A DNA stretch of 64,000 bases, taken from Trichosphaerium sp. ATCC 40318 (taxonomy: Eukaryota > Discosea > Flabellinia > Trichosidae). The position numbers were made by a program, and so were the translations under genes. The DNA lies in NCBI GenBank assembly GCA_038496445.1, contig JALMLS010000211.1:1-64000 (forward strand), written 5' to 3'. The notes under the pieces are model-generated. The model saw only the letters and a program-made list of their open reading frames with translations. It was not told where the DNA came from and did no database searches. Below are positions 35,257-47,342 of the stretch, one piece after another (position 1 is the first letter of the stretch; each line of letters opens with the position of its first letter).

Positions 35257-37866
35257 TTATGTTACTAAAACATCCTTTGAAACAACACCTGCATTGTTTC
35301 CGGCTTTTTGTTTGTATATATTAAATGGTAATATTGAAGCTCTGAAAGATGTGCTGTAAACGAGTGCAAAAATTATAATACCAATTACCTATTACAAACT
35401 GTAAACCAACAATGTCACCACTACAAAAAGAACGTACAAGCAGCAAAATGAACATGGTCACCAACACAGAAATGAGAACAGCCAAATCTCGGGCATTGCA
35501 ATCTTGTACTGGAAACGTAAAAACATTGATCCTATGGTACTCCAAGTTAGATAGAGTAAATTCTTTGCGATGAGTATTTTCGGTATCTAATTGTTGAGTT
35601 GGACGTACTCTCTTCCTGTATTCTTTTGGGTGCTAAATACACATTCTTTTGTCGTTACTGTTATGTCTGCAGCAAAACAGGTTGTCTTTATAACCGTCAC
35701 TTGCTTCGAAGATGACTGACTTCCTGTGAGATCTACTTGTATTGAACTATCATTGGAGCCTGCAATTACACATCCTATTGAAGCAGGTAAGTTAACAGAA
35801 GTACGTTAAACAAGAACTGTACCTGTTACTGTCAATGTGTTGGCTCTTGTATCTGTAACAATTATATCCAAAATGCCTTTGTTTGTGACGTTTCCAATGA
35901 CTAGCGTAGGTTGATCAATGATAAATGATCCTGTAATAGCAATACTCCCATTAAAAAAGCACCCATTAGCATCACATGTCAAACATGAGTTGTCGCTACA
36001 TTCGGCTATGATAACATTAACCAAGAATAGATAAAACTGACGACGTACTTATTTTTGCAGGTACAGGAGCCTTAGTTGTAGGAGCACTCGTTGGTGGTGG
36101 ATCCGTTGTAACAACGACTTCACATAAAGAGTTAAATTCTTGTTTCAATGCGGTGGGTACGTCAGAAATGTCTGTTGAATTTCTTAGTATGTAACTAAAC
36201 AAACATGTTTATACCACCACAACAAATACTGTTTGAGCAGTCATCACATGTTATCACTGATTGATTTGATATTGAAGTGCACTCATTACTAAGTTGACTA
36301 CTACAATCCACTCCACCACAAACGAAATCGATTTTGTTCGCTGGGAAAAAAGTCAGAATCAATCCCTTAAAAAACATCACACAATATGATACTTACGGTC
36401 GTTAATAAATATGGAGTCCCTACAGATGATGGTTAAGATGGTATCAAAAGAAAATTAGAGAAATTGACGCACGTGATATGGACGGTTTTATCTTTGTCAG
36501 CAAAAATAGAGTGTCCTACTGTATCATTTGGACGGCTGTCACATGAATTATTTACGAAGACACATGATACGAAGCTTGCATTTGTAGACAAATATACTCC
36601 GCAACCTATCCGTGTTTTAGCGAGATATAGAGCAGCAACTTAACTACCTTTATCTGTTGACGCGCTACCAGATTTAGTTGACACCTTTGATGAAGAAACA
36701 ACAACATTTATAAAAGATGCTTGAAGTACTTCTTCTCCAATAAACAGACTACCACCTTCCATACCTATTCAAAGTATTTAACAACTGTACCTACTTATCA
36801 TATTCTTACCTCTGCCCTCTATATTACTATCTCTAAACGCAGTATTTTGTACAGTGAGCTATAAACCGGTATTAACTTTAAACTATTTAATTTTGAAGTT
36901 GTACCTCATTAACTTTGTTGATATAAAAGACACCACCTAGACCGTTTAAGTACAAGAAGTTGCAAGTGTTGAAACTTACCAAAGCCTTCTCTGGCGTTTA
37001 CTTTAGTTTCCAAAAACAACGAGTCACTGATTTCTACATTACCGCCATTTTCTATTCTCAAACATCCTCCCTTGAGTATAGTCAATGCGCTGAAGATGGT
37101 ATTATCGTCGAAGATCACTCCGTGAACAACAAGATGTGTGCTATTAAATGAATAAGTTGCAAGTCAAGCGAAACATTATCGCGTACAAGTTATAAACAGA
37201 AGCGATGCTTTGTTCAAATGTAGTAGCAGAAAAACGCAAGTCACTACAATACATGATAAGAAAAAGGTAATAAAATCTTCAAGAGAATGTATATTTATAT
37301 CACCACGTGCATTAGTTCTATTTCGGGAGTATTTGCTAGCGACGTTTGAATACAAGTATGGCCAAAAGAAAACCCTCGTAAAATTATTCTCTCTTCTGCT
37401 TCCATGAGCACGTGATTAGTTTCTTCACAATCCACTGTAACACTGTAACTAGTGTCTAAAACTTTGTTACAACTACACAGTAAAATTGAGGTTTTAAGGT
37501 TACGTCACGTGGGTATTTACAAAAAAGAGAAAAGCTCCGAGGTTTTTGTGGACGTTAACCAGTTTCTTTCCTTTTCCGTTTTTTGTCGTACTTGTTTGTA
37601 TGGACAATGTAGAGTTTGAATATACTGCACCCTCCTTCAAAATATGAGGAAACTGCCCCAAAAAAAGATCGGAATAGCCCATATTGAAATAGCAGTTGAT
37701 ATTATTGCTGCAATTATGATTCAAGCTAGTCTCGATAGCTAAAAAACAATTAAAGAAAACTTATTTAGGTTTTACTTTATGAAGGCTTTAATCGTATACC
37801 TAGAGCTTTTGATCCGACGGTGTACACCAAAAAGATCACTACAGAGATAAGGAGATGCTTCACCAT
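35257..37866 (-). CDS. Cell-surface Cys-rich, single-pass protein (paralogue A)
   Basis: ATG 37866 begins a signal peptide (MVKHLLISVVIFLVYTVG). A short intron leads to AIETSLNHNCSNNINCYFNMG. Many small exons encode a beta-rich ectodomain with repeated Asn/Gly patterns (LTILKGGCLRIENGGNVEIS, SDSLF) that suggest a right-handed beta-helix. A Cys module follows (CGGVDCSSQLSNECTS...CDDCSNSICCGG), then a Pro/Thr stalk (PPPTSAPTTKAPVPAK), CSDNSCLTCDANGCFFNGS, a membrane span near 35.4 kb (LAVLISVLVTMFILLLV) and a short tail containing ILPFNIYK before TAA at 35257-35259. It is a tandem paralogue of the gene at 38474-41119. Likely an adhesion or recognition protein; the fold is inferred. Confidence 0.75.
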
Positions 37867-38473
37867 TTGATTCGTCAACGTGTGGTGATTTAAGTTCAGT
37901 TTCACAGTTTATGTAAATTCCTCAATCTACACGTACCGCGTATAAACGACGCGTAGAGTCAGGAGGTAGTTGTACCTTATGACCTATTTGGAGTTTTTAT
38001 TCTGAGGATACTCCTAACATTGCCATAGCTTATACGCCTTCTCGAGAACCGTTCCACTTGTGGTTGTTTACGGAATGATTTTTATCTGGCAAAAGTGTAA
38101 CAAGTTTTTCAAATTGTAATAAACCCCGATGGAACGCATTAACTTACGTCCACGATTGCCGTTTGATGGGTTAAAAGTGGTATTAGGTTAATAATCCCAA
38201 AAACACATAGCACTCGTAGTTACGCTATTCGAGCGTACAGTACAATAGCTATTTTTTTTGTCAGCGTTCTTCGGAGTAGTTTGTTGGTCACGTGATATAT
38301 TTTAAAATCACCAAAAATGTTATGAGCAAGCTTGTACTTGAGATAACAGTATATCTTGTTTAGGATCAAAGTTGGAACAGCGAAAAAGTGCGAGATTCAA
38401 GCGAATCTTTTATTGTGCGTTTGACATCGTGGGTTTTTTTCAAAATAAAATAAATAGTACGTTACAACGTTTA
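37867..38473. other. Intergenic region between tandem paralogues
   Basis: About 600 bases with no exon; presumably the promoter of paralogue A and the 3' flank of paralogue B. CACGTG occurs at about 38290. Confidence 0.5.
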
Positions 38474-41119
38474 TCACAGTTCAGTGGCATTTGCCACAAT
38501 ACCAGCTGTCATACCAGCTTCTCTTTTATAAATGTTAAACGGTAATATCCATTTCCTGAACATCGGTATGTAGCAGAATGCAAGGAGTACTGAAATGATT
38601 ATCTGTGATACAAAAAAACATTAAAACAAAATTGTAGTTCTTGGCTTGCTTACCAAAAGCAAAAGTAACAAAGTCACCAAAACAGCAATGACAACAACCC
38701 GATTTTTGCCATCACACTCCTCGTCTGGAAACGTGAAAACAGTGATACTGGAATCTTAAGTTAGACAATGAAACAAGTTATGATAATAAATATTTAGTTT
38801 TTTCTCGTTGACTGGCTTACTCTGCTCCTGTCTTCTTTTGGTTGCTAGAAACACATTCTTTTGTCGTTACTGTTATGTTTGCATCAAAACAGTTTGTCTT
38901 TATAACCGTCACTTGCTTTGTAGATGACTGGCTTCCCGTGAGATCAACGTCTATTGAACTATCATTGGAGGCTGCAGTAAGACACCCTGTTGAACATAAG
39001 TAAGTTCAAAGAAATAGAATCTAAAAAAAGATGTGTTCTTGCCTGTTACTGTCAATGTGTTCGTAGTTTTCTCTGTAACAATTATATCGACTGTGCCTTT
39101 GTTTGTCAAATTCCCGTAAATTACAGTAGGTTGATCAATAACAAATCTTCCTGTAACTACGATGCTTCCATTGAAAACACAGCCGATCTCAGCGCACATC
39201 AAACAAGAGTTATCGCGACACTCAGCTAGGTGTTGAATTAAGAGAAACTTTGGGTGATATTCTGAGGTACTTGGTTGTGGAGCTGTTGGAGATTCAGTGG
39301 ATGGTTGTTCTGTTTGTGGGACAGGAGACTCAGTGGAGGGTATATCTGTGGGTGCAACCGATGGTGTATCTGTAGGTGCGTTGGAAGGTGCATTCGTAGG
39401 CGGAGGTGTTGCAATGATCTTGCTACAAATGGATGCAAATTCGAGGTCCAAATCAACAGGTACATTAGAGGTGTCTATTGCACACAACGTTAGTTTTAAA
39501 AGTACTGAAGTGTATGTACCACCACAACATATACTGTTCGAGCACTGAGCACAAGATACTAACTGATTATCCTTCACCGTACACTCATTGCTTAGTTGGT
39601 TGCTACAATCTACACCACCGCAGGCAAAGTCGGTATTGTTGCCTGAAAAATGTAAATAAAAAAAAGAAAATAAATGACTTCTTTACGCCAAACCTTTGTT
39701 TTTAAATATTGAATTCCTACAACGATAACATTAGAGCGCACACGAAAACAAAAAAATCACGTTTCTTAAGAAAATAGCGCACGTGATATAGGCGGTTTTA
39801 TTGTTGGCTACAAATAGTGCATGTCCAACCGTATCATTGAATTCATGTCGCTTACAATCATTGTCGGCAAAAACGCATGATGATATGTTTGAGTTAGTTG
39901 CTAAATAAACACCACACCCTATTAAGGTGTTTATAAATAAAATACATAAACATTCGTGGTAGTACCCTCATCACTTGGATTCAAATTGTTTTGTACTTCC
40001 GATGATGAAACAAGTACATTCAACAAAGATACTTGTTGCACATCCTCACCAATAAATAGACTACCTCCCTTAGTACCTACGCACAATACTTAACTGTTTT
40101 TACTAACGGTTTGTAAGTACCTCTTGCAACCACGTCAGTATCTTTGAAAGCGGTATCCGTTATAGTAAGCTGTTGAGATAGTCAATATAGTTGTTTCACA
40201 GCAAGAATATAAACGTATTTTACCTCCCCGACATTGTCTACATACACGACGCCACCTTGTGAAAGTTAGTACTAACATTGTACAAATACCAAGCACCTAA
40301 ACATTGCATTATAGCATTTACTCTTGTGTTATTAAACAAAGAATTGCTAATAGATACATTAACGCCATTTTCTATACTCAAACATCCTCCCTTTAGTATG
40401 GGTGAGTCTGAATGAATACGTTTGTCCTCGAAGATTACTCTTTCGACAACAAGACGAGTGCTATTAAATCATTAAAGTTGGAAAAGGCAAATAAAAAGAA
40501 AAATCAAGTACAAGTTGCTGACAGATACGATGCTATCCGAGAAAGAAGTAGTATTGAACTTCAAGTGACTACCACAGAAGTTAGTATTTTATGATAAAAA
40601 AAATAATTATATCACGTGCATTAGTTCTATTTCAGGAGTATCCTCCAACTTAAGGTTAAAACAAGAAAAACCAAAAGAAAACCCTTTCAAAATGATTCCC
40701 GTTTTTGCTTTAATGACAAGACTCTGCTGACATTCTATCCGAACACCAAAACTAGTATCTACCACGTGATTACCAGAGACCGAAGGAATTTTTTCGATAT
40801 GTGTTGGTAGCAAATGTGTGTTATCGTACTTGTTTGTATGGACAATGTAGAGTTTGAATATAATTCTTCCTCATCGAAAATATGATCAAACTCTCCCAAA
40901 AAAAGATCAGAATATCCCATATCCATATAACAGGTGATGTTACCGCCACAGACATGATTTTTACTCGTCTCGATAGCTGAAAGAAAATCACGTTAACTAC
41001 AGTAGCTTTTACAAAAAACAAGTCAGTATGTTGTAACTAGACTAATTACCTAGCGCAGATAATTTAGCAGCGCATAATAAAAAGATCACGATTCTGATAA
41101 AGAGGTGCTTCATCAACAT
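38474..41119 (-). CDS. Cell-surface Cys-rich, single-pass protein (paralogue B)
   Basis: Same plan as paralogue A. ATG 41119 and signal peptide LFIRIVIFLLCAAKLSAL; then AIETSKNHVCGGNITCYMDM and MGYSDLFLGEFDHIF (A has MGYSDLFLGQFPHIL); beta-helix-like repeats; the Cys module (VSCAQCSNSICCGG); a longer stalk (APSNAPTDTPSVAPTDIPST); CRDNSCLMCAEIGCVFNGS; a membrane span (VVIAVLVTLLLLL plus IIISVLLAFC); and a cytoplasmic tail with WILPFNIYKREAG before TGA at 38474-38476. Exon order and several intron positions match A, so the pair arose by tandem duplication. The stalk is the fastest-changing part. The ILPFNIYK motif of the tail is conserved in both and may be a sorting or binding signal. Confidence 0.75.
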
Positions 41120-41845
41120 TTGATTTAAGTTAGATTCACAACAGAAGTACCTTTTTAGTCTTGATGCAATCTGTATCAAGACTAGAGTATGACAGCGAGC
41201 TGCACGCGCTCGTAAATCTGTAGCGTAGAAGCTCACAAGATAGGGTTTCTAATATCAGACAGATTCTACACCACGCGCTAGTTGAACAAACAGAAACGGC
41301 AATGGGAACCCGGTTTCCTTACCGTTCATTGACTGTGAGTTATTCTAATGGGTAAACGCACCAATAATAGTTTCTCTAAGGTACACACCACTGCAAAAAC
41401 GTCACAAAGCATTTGACCTGCGCACTAATAACAAAATCTAAAATATATAGTACCACGTGACGTTTTACGATCATGTTTTTATAAAAAGAACTCCGTAGAA
41501 TTTAGTCAGAGTGCATTCTAATCGTGATGTTGCTCAACACAATATAGTGAAGGGAGACAAGCATTTTGAGTTTTCTTAGATCATGATGTTATCACGTTAT
41601 TTGGTTAAAAGTATCACGTGATACAATTGGTTCTTAAAAGCAGTGTGTATAGCAATAAGATGATATGTACACCAAAACATGGTGTACATCACGTATTATT
41701 GCGCGCTTAAGTACCTTTATTCCCACGTCCTCACATTTCCCTCCTACCAACATTTTTATCACAAAAAAAGCAGTTGTAGGAGTTAGTGTACATTTGTTTG
41801 AAAACTTCAGTGTGTGACAGCACCTCTGATCCCAAAACCGCATAT
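41120..41845. other. Intergenic region
   Basis: About 725 bases with no supportable exon between divergent genes. Two CACGTG sites (about 41455 and 41617) lie here. Confidence 0.5.
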
Positions 41846-42355
41846 ATGATGCAAGATATCAACGAATATCTTATACAATTCAAAATACCTAAACAGGTAC
41901 GTTAAAGAGTACTGTGAAACAAAAAAAAAAACTAACCTTTAGGCTTTACTAAAACCAAAGTATGACAATACTATCTACAATGGGAACCCTCTCTTCACTA
42001 CATTTCGCGTCTATCCTGGTACTTCAGGTACCATAATCTTCGCAAAAGACTGATATATTAAATATAACGCGTTATAGGGGTCGAAACAGACGGACAGTGG
42101 CATACATTTAACGAAGAAAATGAAGATTTTAAAGAAATGATTTTTGGTTTAACAAAGCTATCAACAAGAACTACTATTGTATTAAAGGTTGAGGGTAAGA
42201 AAACACGCGTTGTACATATTAATCACAAATCCGCAATGATCGCACTATCAAAAAGACTTAGTAATATATCACAAATGTCACACAATAGCAGAGGAGTTTC
42301 AAAACACAAAAAAAAAAAAAGGAAAAAGATGAAGATAGACTTCTTGCTACAATAG
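41846..42355 (+). CDS. Small unknown protein with Lys-rich C-terminus (three exons)
   Basis: ATG 41846 opens MMQDINEYLIQFKIPKQ. Donor GTACGT and acceptor TTTAG join it to ALLKPKYDNTIYNGNPLF; a second intron (GTACTT to TATAG) leads to GVETDGQWHTFNEENEDFKE and a third exon ending with a strongly basic stretch (KHKKKKRKKMKIDFLLQ) and TAG. The frame is kept through both junctions, giving about 135 residues. I do not recognise a family. The basic tail suggests nuclear or nucleic-acid association. Confidence 0.6.
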
Positions 42356-42564
42356 CCCAACCATGAAATATATTCTCACCCCTTTGGTGTGATATCCCTA
42401 TATCAATGTACAACAATATCGCGACAAATCGCGAATCGATGGTTCTGAGTATAAAAACCGAAAAGGAAGATCAACTAATTTTTTTGATTCCGTAAAGTTA
42501 TCTGAACTTGATCAATCCGTAATGTCGACGACAAAACACACGTAAACAAATAAAAATACTTTTT

Positions 42565-43368
42565 TTATTCTCGTCTGTTTTTCTTCCCTCTAGAGCCGAA
42601 GACAAGCCAAACACAAACACCAACAGTACCAATACAACCAAGAACAGCCCACAGAACAAAAGTTGTCGGCTTTTGAGTAGAGGTATCATCGTCCTCTACA
42701 TCCTCATGTTTTGCTTCCAGGTTCTCGCCATGTTGATTGGCATGCTCAAGAATAGCTTCTTTGACCTTTGGTTTCGATTCATCTGATTTGACGCCGGATT
42801 CGTTCTCGTCCTCTCCTTCTTCCTCAGGCATAGTAGAGTCTCCGTTAATAGCCTTAAGCTCTACTTCGAAGTTTAAAGTAGATTTAGGAGGTATGACGCT
42901 TCCAAAGCCGCGTTCGCCGTAGGCGAGATGTGGAGGTATTACAAGTCGTCGTTTCTCTCCAACGCACATATCTATGATACGTCAGATGTTTGTTTCGCTA
43001 CAAGACGCGTTTTCGGTTGTTTTTGTTGTAAAAATATCAGTACCTAATAATCCTTGATCATAGCCTTTGATCACTCTACCAACGCCTAGTTGGAACACGA
43101 AGCGGTTGTTTTGATCAAATACTTTGCCAGTATCGTGTAGCTTTCCCAAATATGCTACTGTTAGCTCGTCTTCCTTTTTTGTTACTGTTTTACAACGTCC
43201 TTTCGGCTTGTACAATACCGTAACTTGTAAATCGGTGACTACGCTCTAATTAGCAACCAACGCGCATCAGGAATGAAACAAAAGTGCTCTGTTCTATTTT
43301 CACGTACTTGTTGCAATAACGCCATTAATAACCAAAGCGAGCAACAACAGCCTACAAAAGTGACTCAT
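42565..43368 (-). CDS. ER FKBP-type peptidyl-prolyl isomerase with C-terminal membrane anchor
   Basis: ATG 43368 starts a signal peptide ([17 protein letters not shown]), interrupted by a short intron (donor GTACGT). The FKBP domain follows: [49 protein letters not shown], then [19 protein letters not shown] and [12 protein letters not shown], with the active-site residues of the family (Y, F-D, G-VI-G-D, AYG) present. A further intron splits after QGLL. The C-terminus is acidic ([10 protein letters not shown]), then has one membrane span ([20 protein letters not shown]) and a basic end (RGKKNRRE) before TAA. It resembles FKBP2/FKBP14 proteins of the secretory pathway but has a membrane anchor instead of a retention tetrapeptide or EF-hands. 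The likely role is prolyl isomerisation in ER protein folding. Confidence 0.9.
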
Positions 43369-44871
43369 GAGGAAACAGAACGACAATAAACGGTATTTAG
43401 CCAAGTCCTAGTATTTCTTGAGATTCAACAAACAAAATTGTCTGATGAAGTCCTAGCAGACGACAAACTTTCCACAAGATTTGTCCTTTCCTCCTTTTGT
43501 GCTCACCCTCTTGTGATCCTTGTAGATAACATAACAACTTACTACTTACAAGCAGTTATTTTCTAGAGCAAGCTGTAAAAAGTGCACGTGGAACCTAAAA
43601 TGAGCTCTTTATTGCAGCATTAGATTGGACAACATAAGACGTTTGGATGGAAAAACATTCGTCTTGGTGGTTCTACGTTTAGCCACATGACCGAATTCTA
43701 CATTAGTAAAACCTCGTGCGAATTGCAAATGTGCACAAGGCAAAAAAAAGCGATTTCATACAAATTAGGGATTGGTTGCCTTTGTTGCCTATAGTGTGCT
43801 TTGATGTTGACAACCTTGGTGGCACACTAAACACTTGAAATTTCTCTTAAGTTCATCCAGAAAGTTGACAAGAAAGATCCTTTGAAATGTTGCCAGCACA
43901 TTGCAGTATTGCACCTTGTTTTTAGTTGTTTTGTATCCCAATATTTCGTTCTGAGGAGTTGGCTTAGTGTTAAGATCTGTTTTTCACCTTGTGGCGTTTT
44001 CGAGAAGAGTGTAACCTCTTGAATAAAGTTGTAGTATCTTCAGCAAAAAAAAAAATGGTATTGTCAATGAAATTAGGTAACGGCATGGTCACTATCATGA
44101 TGTACTGTTATAATAAGAGGTGCGAGAATCTTGTTAATAATCACAGTAGAGTGAAATCCAGTAAAATTGGTTTACGCTACTAAGTGGAAAATGTGCTTGT
44201 GTTAAAACAACTCTTTTGGAGGAGCCTAAAAAAGGAAACTGGCCATGCTCAGTAAGATACGCGCGATGAGTCGACTCGAACGTACTCTCTTTCTGAATAC
44301 CACCTAAGGACCTGCGTAGAGTATTAGAACAAATACAAAGAGCTCTTAGCTTTCCATAAGCGTCACTTTTACTAAAAACTCCGTCTGTGTCAACAACTAC
44401 TTTTAAGTATAGGGTGACTTATCAATGTTGCAAGCAATAATGAAATTGCATCTACCTTTCTGTACTATTTTACCCTGTTGAGGTACTTGAGACGCAAACC
44501 AAGTACAGGAAACTAATTCGTATAAATCGTTGTTTAGGAATCGAACTTCCTTTTTAGTCATTTCAAGAAAAACTCGAAGTCTTTTGATAATTCAAATCAA
44601 CTTTATTGTTTATCCCTAACACGAAGTACTTTATTCAATGTTCATTCTTTTAGCAACGTGTTTTTTCTGACAGTTTACTTTGCTCACTTCAAAAAACAAG
44701 AAAAATTAAAAAGATTGAAAAGTATTGATAATAATACCTAAAACTAGAGCCTAGTCACTTTTATCTGAGATCCGACATGGCATAATTGCAAGAAAATCTT
44801 CGGCAAATAGTTCGTAAATTAACCGTTTTCTACTGTACCGTATCGCTAGATTCTGTATAGCACTGTGCAAA
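43369..44871. other. Intergenic region (about 1.5 kb), no supported gene
   Basis: Frames are short. A plus-strand frame at 43989-44183 and scattered fragments further right show no recognisable motif. Possibly degenerate coding or transposon-derived DNA; nothing firm can be said. Confidence 0.4.
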
Positions 44872-45138
44872 ATGGTCTTTTCCGCAGGTACAAACACAAA
44901 AAAAACAAATGGACTTCGAGTTCAGAAAGTGCCATTGACTACAGTTCTGAAACTGTGTTATAGGTTCAAAGTACGCAAAATGAAAGCGCTATATCCGCCA
45001 CAAAAGGCCAAAAAAGACATAAAAGAAACACAATTTCCGACGCTGCTGGGTGCTCTGAATGACATGATTGATGAGGTAACTGGCTTTCTGTTAGAAACTG
45101 ATAACAGCAAAATTAGGCGTTTTCGCGTAAGGGGCTAA
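44872..45138 (+). CDS. Small basic ORF, unknown
   Basis: An 88-codon frame (MVFSAGTNTKKTNGLRVQKV) rich in Lys and Arg, ending RRFRVRG. It has an ATG preceded by a plausible leader and no similarity that I recognise. It may be a single-exon small gene or an exon of a longer one; there is no splice evidence. Confidence 0.35.
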   Translation: MVFSAGTNTKKTNGLRVQKVPLTTVLKLCYRFKVRKMKALYPPQKAKKDIKETQFPTLLGALNDMIDEVTGFLLETDNSKIRRFRVRG

Positions 45139-45403
45139 TAGCGAAAAGTACTTTTCGGGTTCAGCCAGAAATAGCTATTCGGGTTCTAGGTCGATAAACA
45201 AATTCCGTGTAGTTCATTACCGGAATCTCTTGCTTCACGCTTGGTAATGTAACATAGAGGGCTAGAGGGAACTTACCACCTTAAAGTTCCTAAAAAGAAC
45301 ATAATTCATTGTTTAGAAGTTTTAAACTTTCCTATTTGGTCTTTTTTGAGTTTGACCCTAGAGTGACTTATATCGATAACAAACTCACCCACATTAAACC
45401 AAC

Positions 45404-45823
45404 ATGACAACACGTCTCCTTATTCTTGTACTTACTATTGTTTCGATTGCATCTGCCTCCCTATGGCAGTGCAGGGCTAACAAGCAAGTGCACACTGATT
45501 TCAAGACTGTAACTAGATTTTATCATATGGATTTCAATACTGCAAAGGATAGCCTAGTCGTTTCGTACTACAACAGGGTAGGCGACAGGCAATTTGATGG
45601 AAGTTGCGAAGTAACGTATGTTGGAAAAAGAGGCGATTTTTTCGTTTACGAAGGGGAATACACTGAACAATCAACCGGAAAGCGTGATACAAGGATGGTA
45701 GTATACATGAGTGTAAACAAAATGAACAGAAACTTCCACAGAATGGCTATTCAAATATGGGACGAGAGGATGAACGATTACGGTTCAGGTATCACCAGAA
45801 CAAGATTATGTAAGCTCCAATAA
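45404..45823 (+). CDS. Small secreted protein, intronless
   Basis: 139 codons from ATG 45404. Residues 1-18 are a clean signal peptide (RLLILVLTIVSIASAS). The mature part (about 120 residues) starts WQCRANKQVHTDFKTVTRFY and is rich in aromatic and charged residues with a beta-strand rhythm (DSLVVSYYNRVGDRQFDGSC, FFVYEGEYTEQSTGK). It has three Cys residues (CRANK, GSCEV and the near-terminal LCKLQ). The size and pattern fit a small secreted or vacuolar effector-like or lipocalin-like protein, but I do not recognise a family. Confidence 0.7.
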   Translation: MTTRLLILVLTIVSIASASLWQCRANKQVHTDFKTVTRFYHMDFNTAKDSLVVSYYNRVGDRQFDGSCEVTYVGKRGDFFVYEGEYTEQSTGKRDTRMVVYMSVNKMNRNFHRMAIQIWDERMNDYGSGITRTRLCKLQ

Positions 45824-46295
45824 TTGAATAAAACCTGATTATACCTCCCTCCGCCTGTTCTTGTTTTGGTGGTTCTTAAAGTTAAAACAAAATTGTTCCC
45901 TTTAGTCCCGAAAGATGGTAAATTTGCTAATTTGTAGACATACTGTGCGTACGACTATTGCTTGTTTCAATCACAAGATAGTCAATCTGAAGCAATATTT
46001 TTTAAATTGATTGATCAGTTGGCTAGAGGTGCCGTATACTATGATCAGATATAGCTATTCCCTTTAGTAATATCTCTTTGTATGCGTCCCTATCTATCAC
46101 ACACTATTTCAATCACGACACTGGTGCTTTATGTAAGGTGAACCCAAGTTGCAAACATTCATGATGTTGAACACGAAAATGTCACTTCGAAAGAAGCTTA
46201 AATTGATTTCTATTTTATTTCACATTCCAAGTACTCAATCTCCAAAGGGTATTTACATAAAATTACTTGTTACACCTTGTTATATAAACAAGAAA
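45824..46295. other. Convergent intergenic region
   Basis: About 470 bases between two convergent genes; no exon is supported. Confidence 0.5.
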
Positions 46296-47035
46296 TTAAC
46301 AAGGAGACACAACAAAGTCATTCCTTTTTTCAACCTCGTTGAACTTTCTCATTCCTTTACATTTTTTTCTTGATTTTGTTCCAGCCCCTTTTAGTTGCCA
46401 GATACGACCATTAAATCTAAAGCAATGCATACAAGCAGAATAATATCCTGTCCTATACTCTCTATTTAATGGGTACTCTCCCTTACATGTACGTATTAGT
46501 TACAGTACACGATGGATGGCAAACAAAACGAAGAAAAAAGGAATTGTGAAGATGTTTTTTTTAAAGTTGTTTGTTTGTTGCTGAAACGTTTTGTACCTTT
46601 GTTAGTGGCATGGTAATACGGCACTCATTTGTATTGTCACTACCGTATGTGTCGGTACGCTTCCAGTTACGACCTTGAGCATAAAAATATCCTGGGCTGC
46701 TATTTAGTAACCCCAGAGCTTTAATAACCATTAGTTAGCGCGTTTGACTAATTCCAGTTGAAAATGTACTCACTCTTATAATTGCGTGTATCATATCGTA
46801 CGAAGTGCTCGCGCTCGACACATAACGTTATATTATTGTCAGACGCAAAAGCAGCAGGTTTATCTAAAAGTTCCCAAAAACGCTTCTTATTTAAAGAGTA
46901 GCCTACATCTTCGTTGTCTGGAGTTGTCAATGTTGGCGTTGTAATTGTATACGCGCGATCGAAATCCCTTAGGGCACGTTTAGTATGTGAGCCTCTGTTG
47001 TACTTCCTCCGGCGATTTGCTTTGTCGTTGTACAT
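46296..47035 (-). CDS. Orphan basic protein with a CxxC motif (three exons)
   Basis: ATG 47035 opens MYNDKANRRRKYNRGSHTKR. Exon 1 (to about 46771) joins with a GTGAGT donor and a CCCAG acceptor to RYFYAQGRNWKRTDTYGSDN and ECRITMPLTK. A second intron (GTACAA to GTAAG) leads to GEYPLNREYRTGYYSACMHC, FRFNGRIWQLKGAGTKSRKK and a tail ending VVSPC before TAA (46296-46298). The frame is open through both junctions, giving about 180 residues. The protein is strongly basic with CMHC as a possible half zinc site. No family recognised; a nucleic-acid-binding role is possible but unproven. Confidence 0.6.
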
Positions 47036-47342
47036 GTTTTAGCGGTTTTACTGTAGCAGACTTGTAATATCGTTCACGGAATATTCGACAGCTTTTCGAT
47101 AATAGGTTCAAGGCATTTACGCATGTAACAATAGAGTATTTTGGAGCGTGTATATTTCTACTGAAAAAATATTTCTTGACAGCTGTACTCTGTCAACAAT
47201 TACCATCGCAATACAATGCATAACAGCGCAGACGTGTTTGCACGCAATATACACCGTTTTATACGTTTGATAATTTGACTTGTTCTTACCGTTATTTGAA
47301 AATCACTTCCCGCTTTATTACCTGTACCTACATTCAACTGAC
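47036..47342. promoter_or_regulatory. Divergent promoter region
   Basis: 307 bases separate the start codons of the minus-strand orphan gene (47035) and the PP2A B'' gene (47343). No clear core element is recognisable. An in-frame upstream ATG at 47280 would add 21 hydrophobic residues to the PP2A subunit and is probably 5' leader. Confidence 0.5.

Noticed and set aside
35270-35295. A motif tttgaaacaacaYc shared downstream of both F-box/LRR genes (about 7902 and 35275), as a common 3' signal.
   Set aside because: At 35275 it lies inside the last coding exon of the neighbouring surface-protein gene (codons for GVVSK), so the match is coincidental.
44255-44305. A tRNA-like T-arm (gttcgagtc on the minus strand).
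   Set aside because: The stem bases flanking the loop do not pair properly and no acceptor or anticodon arm fits at tRNA spacing.
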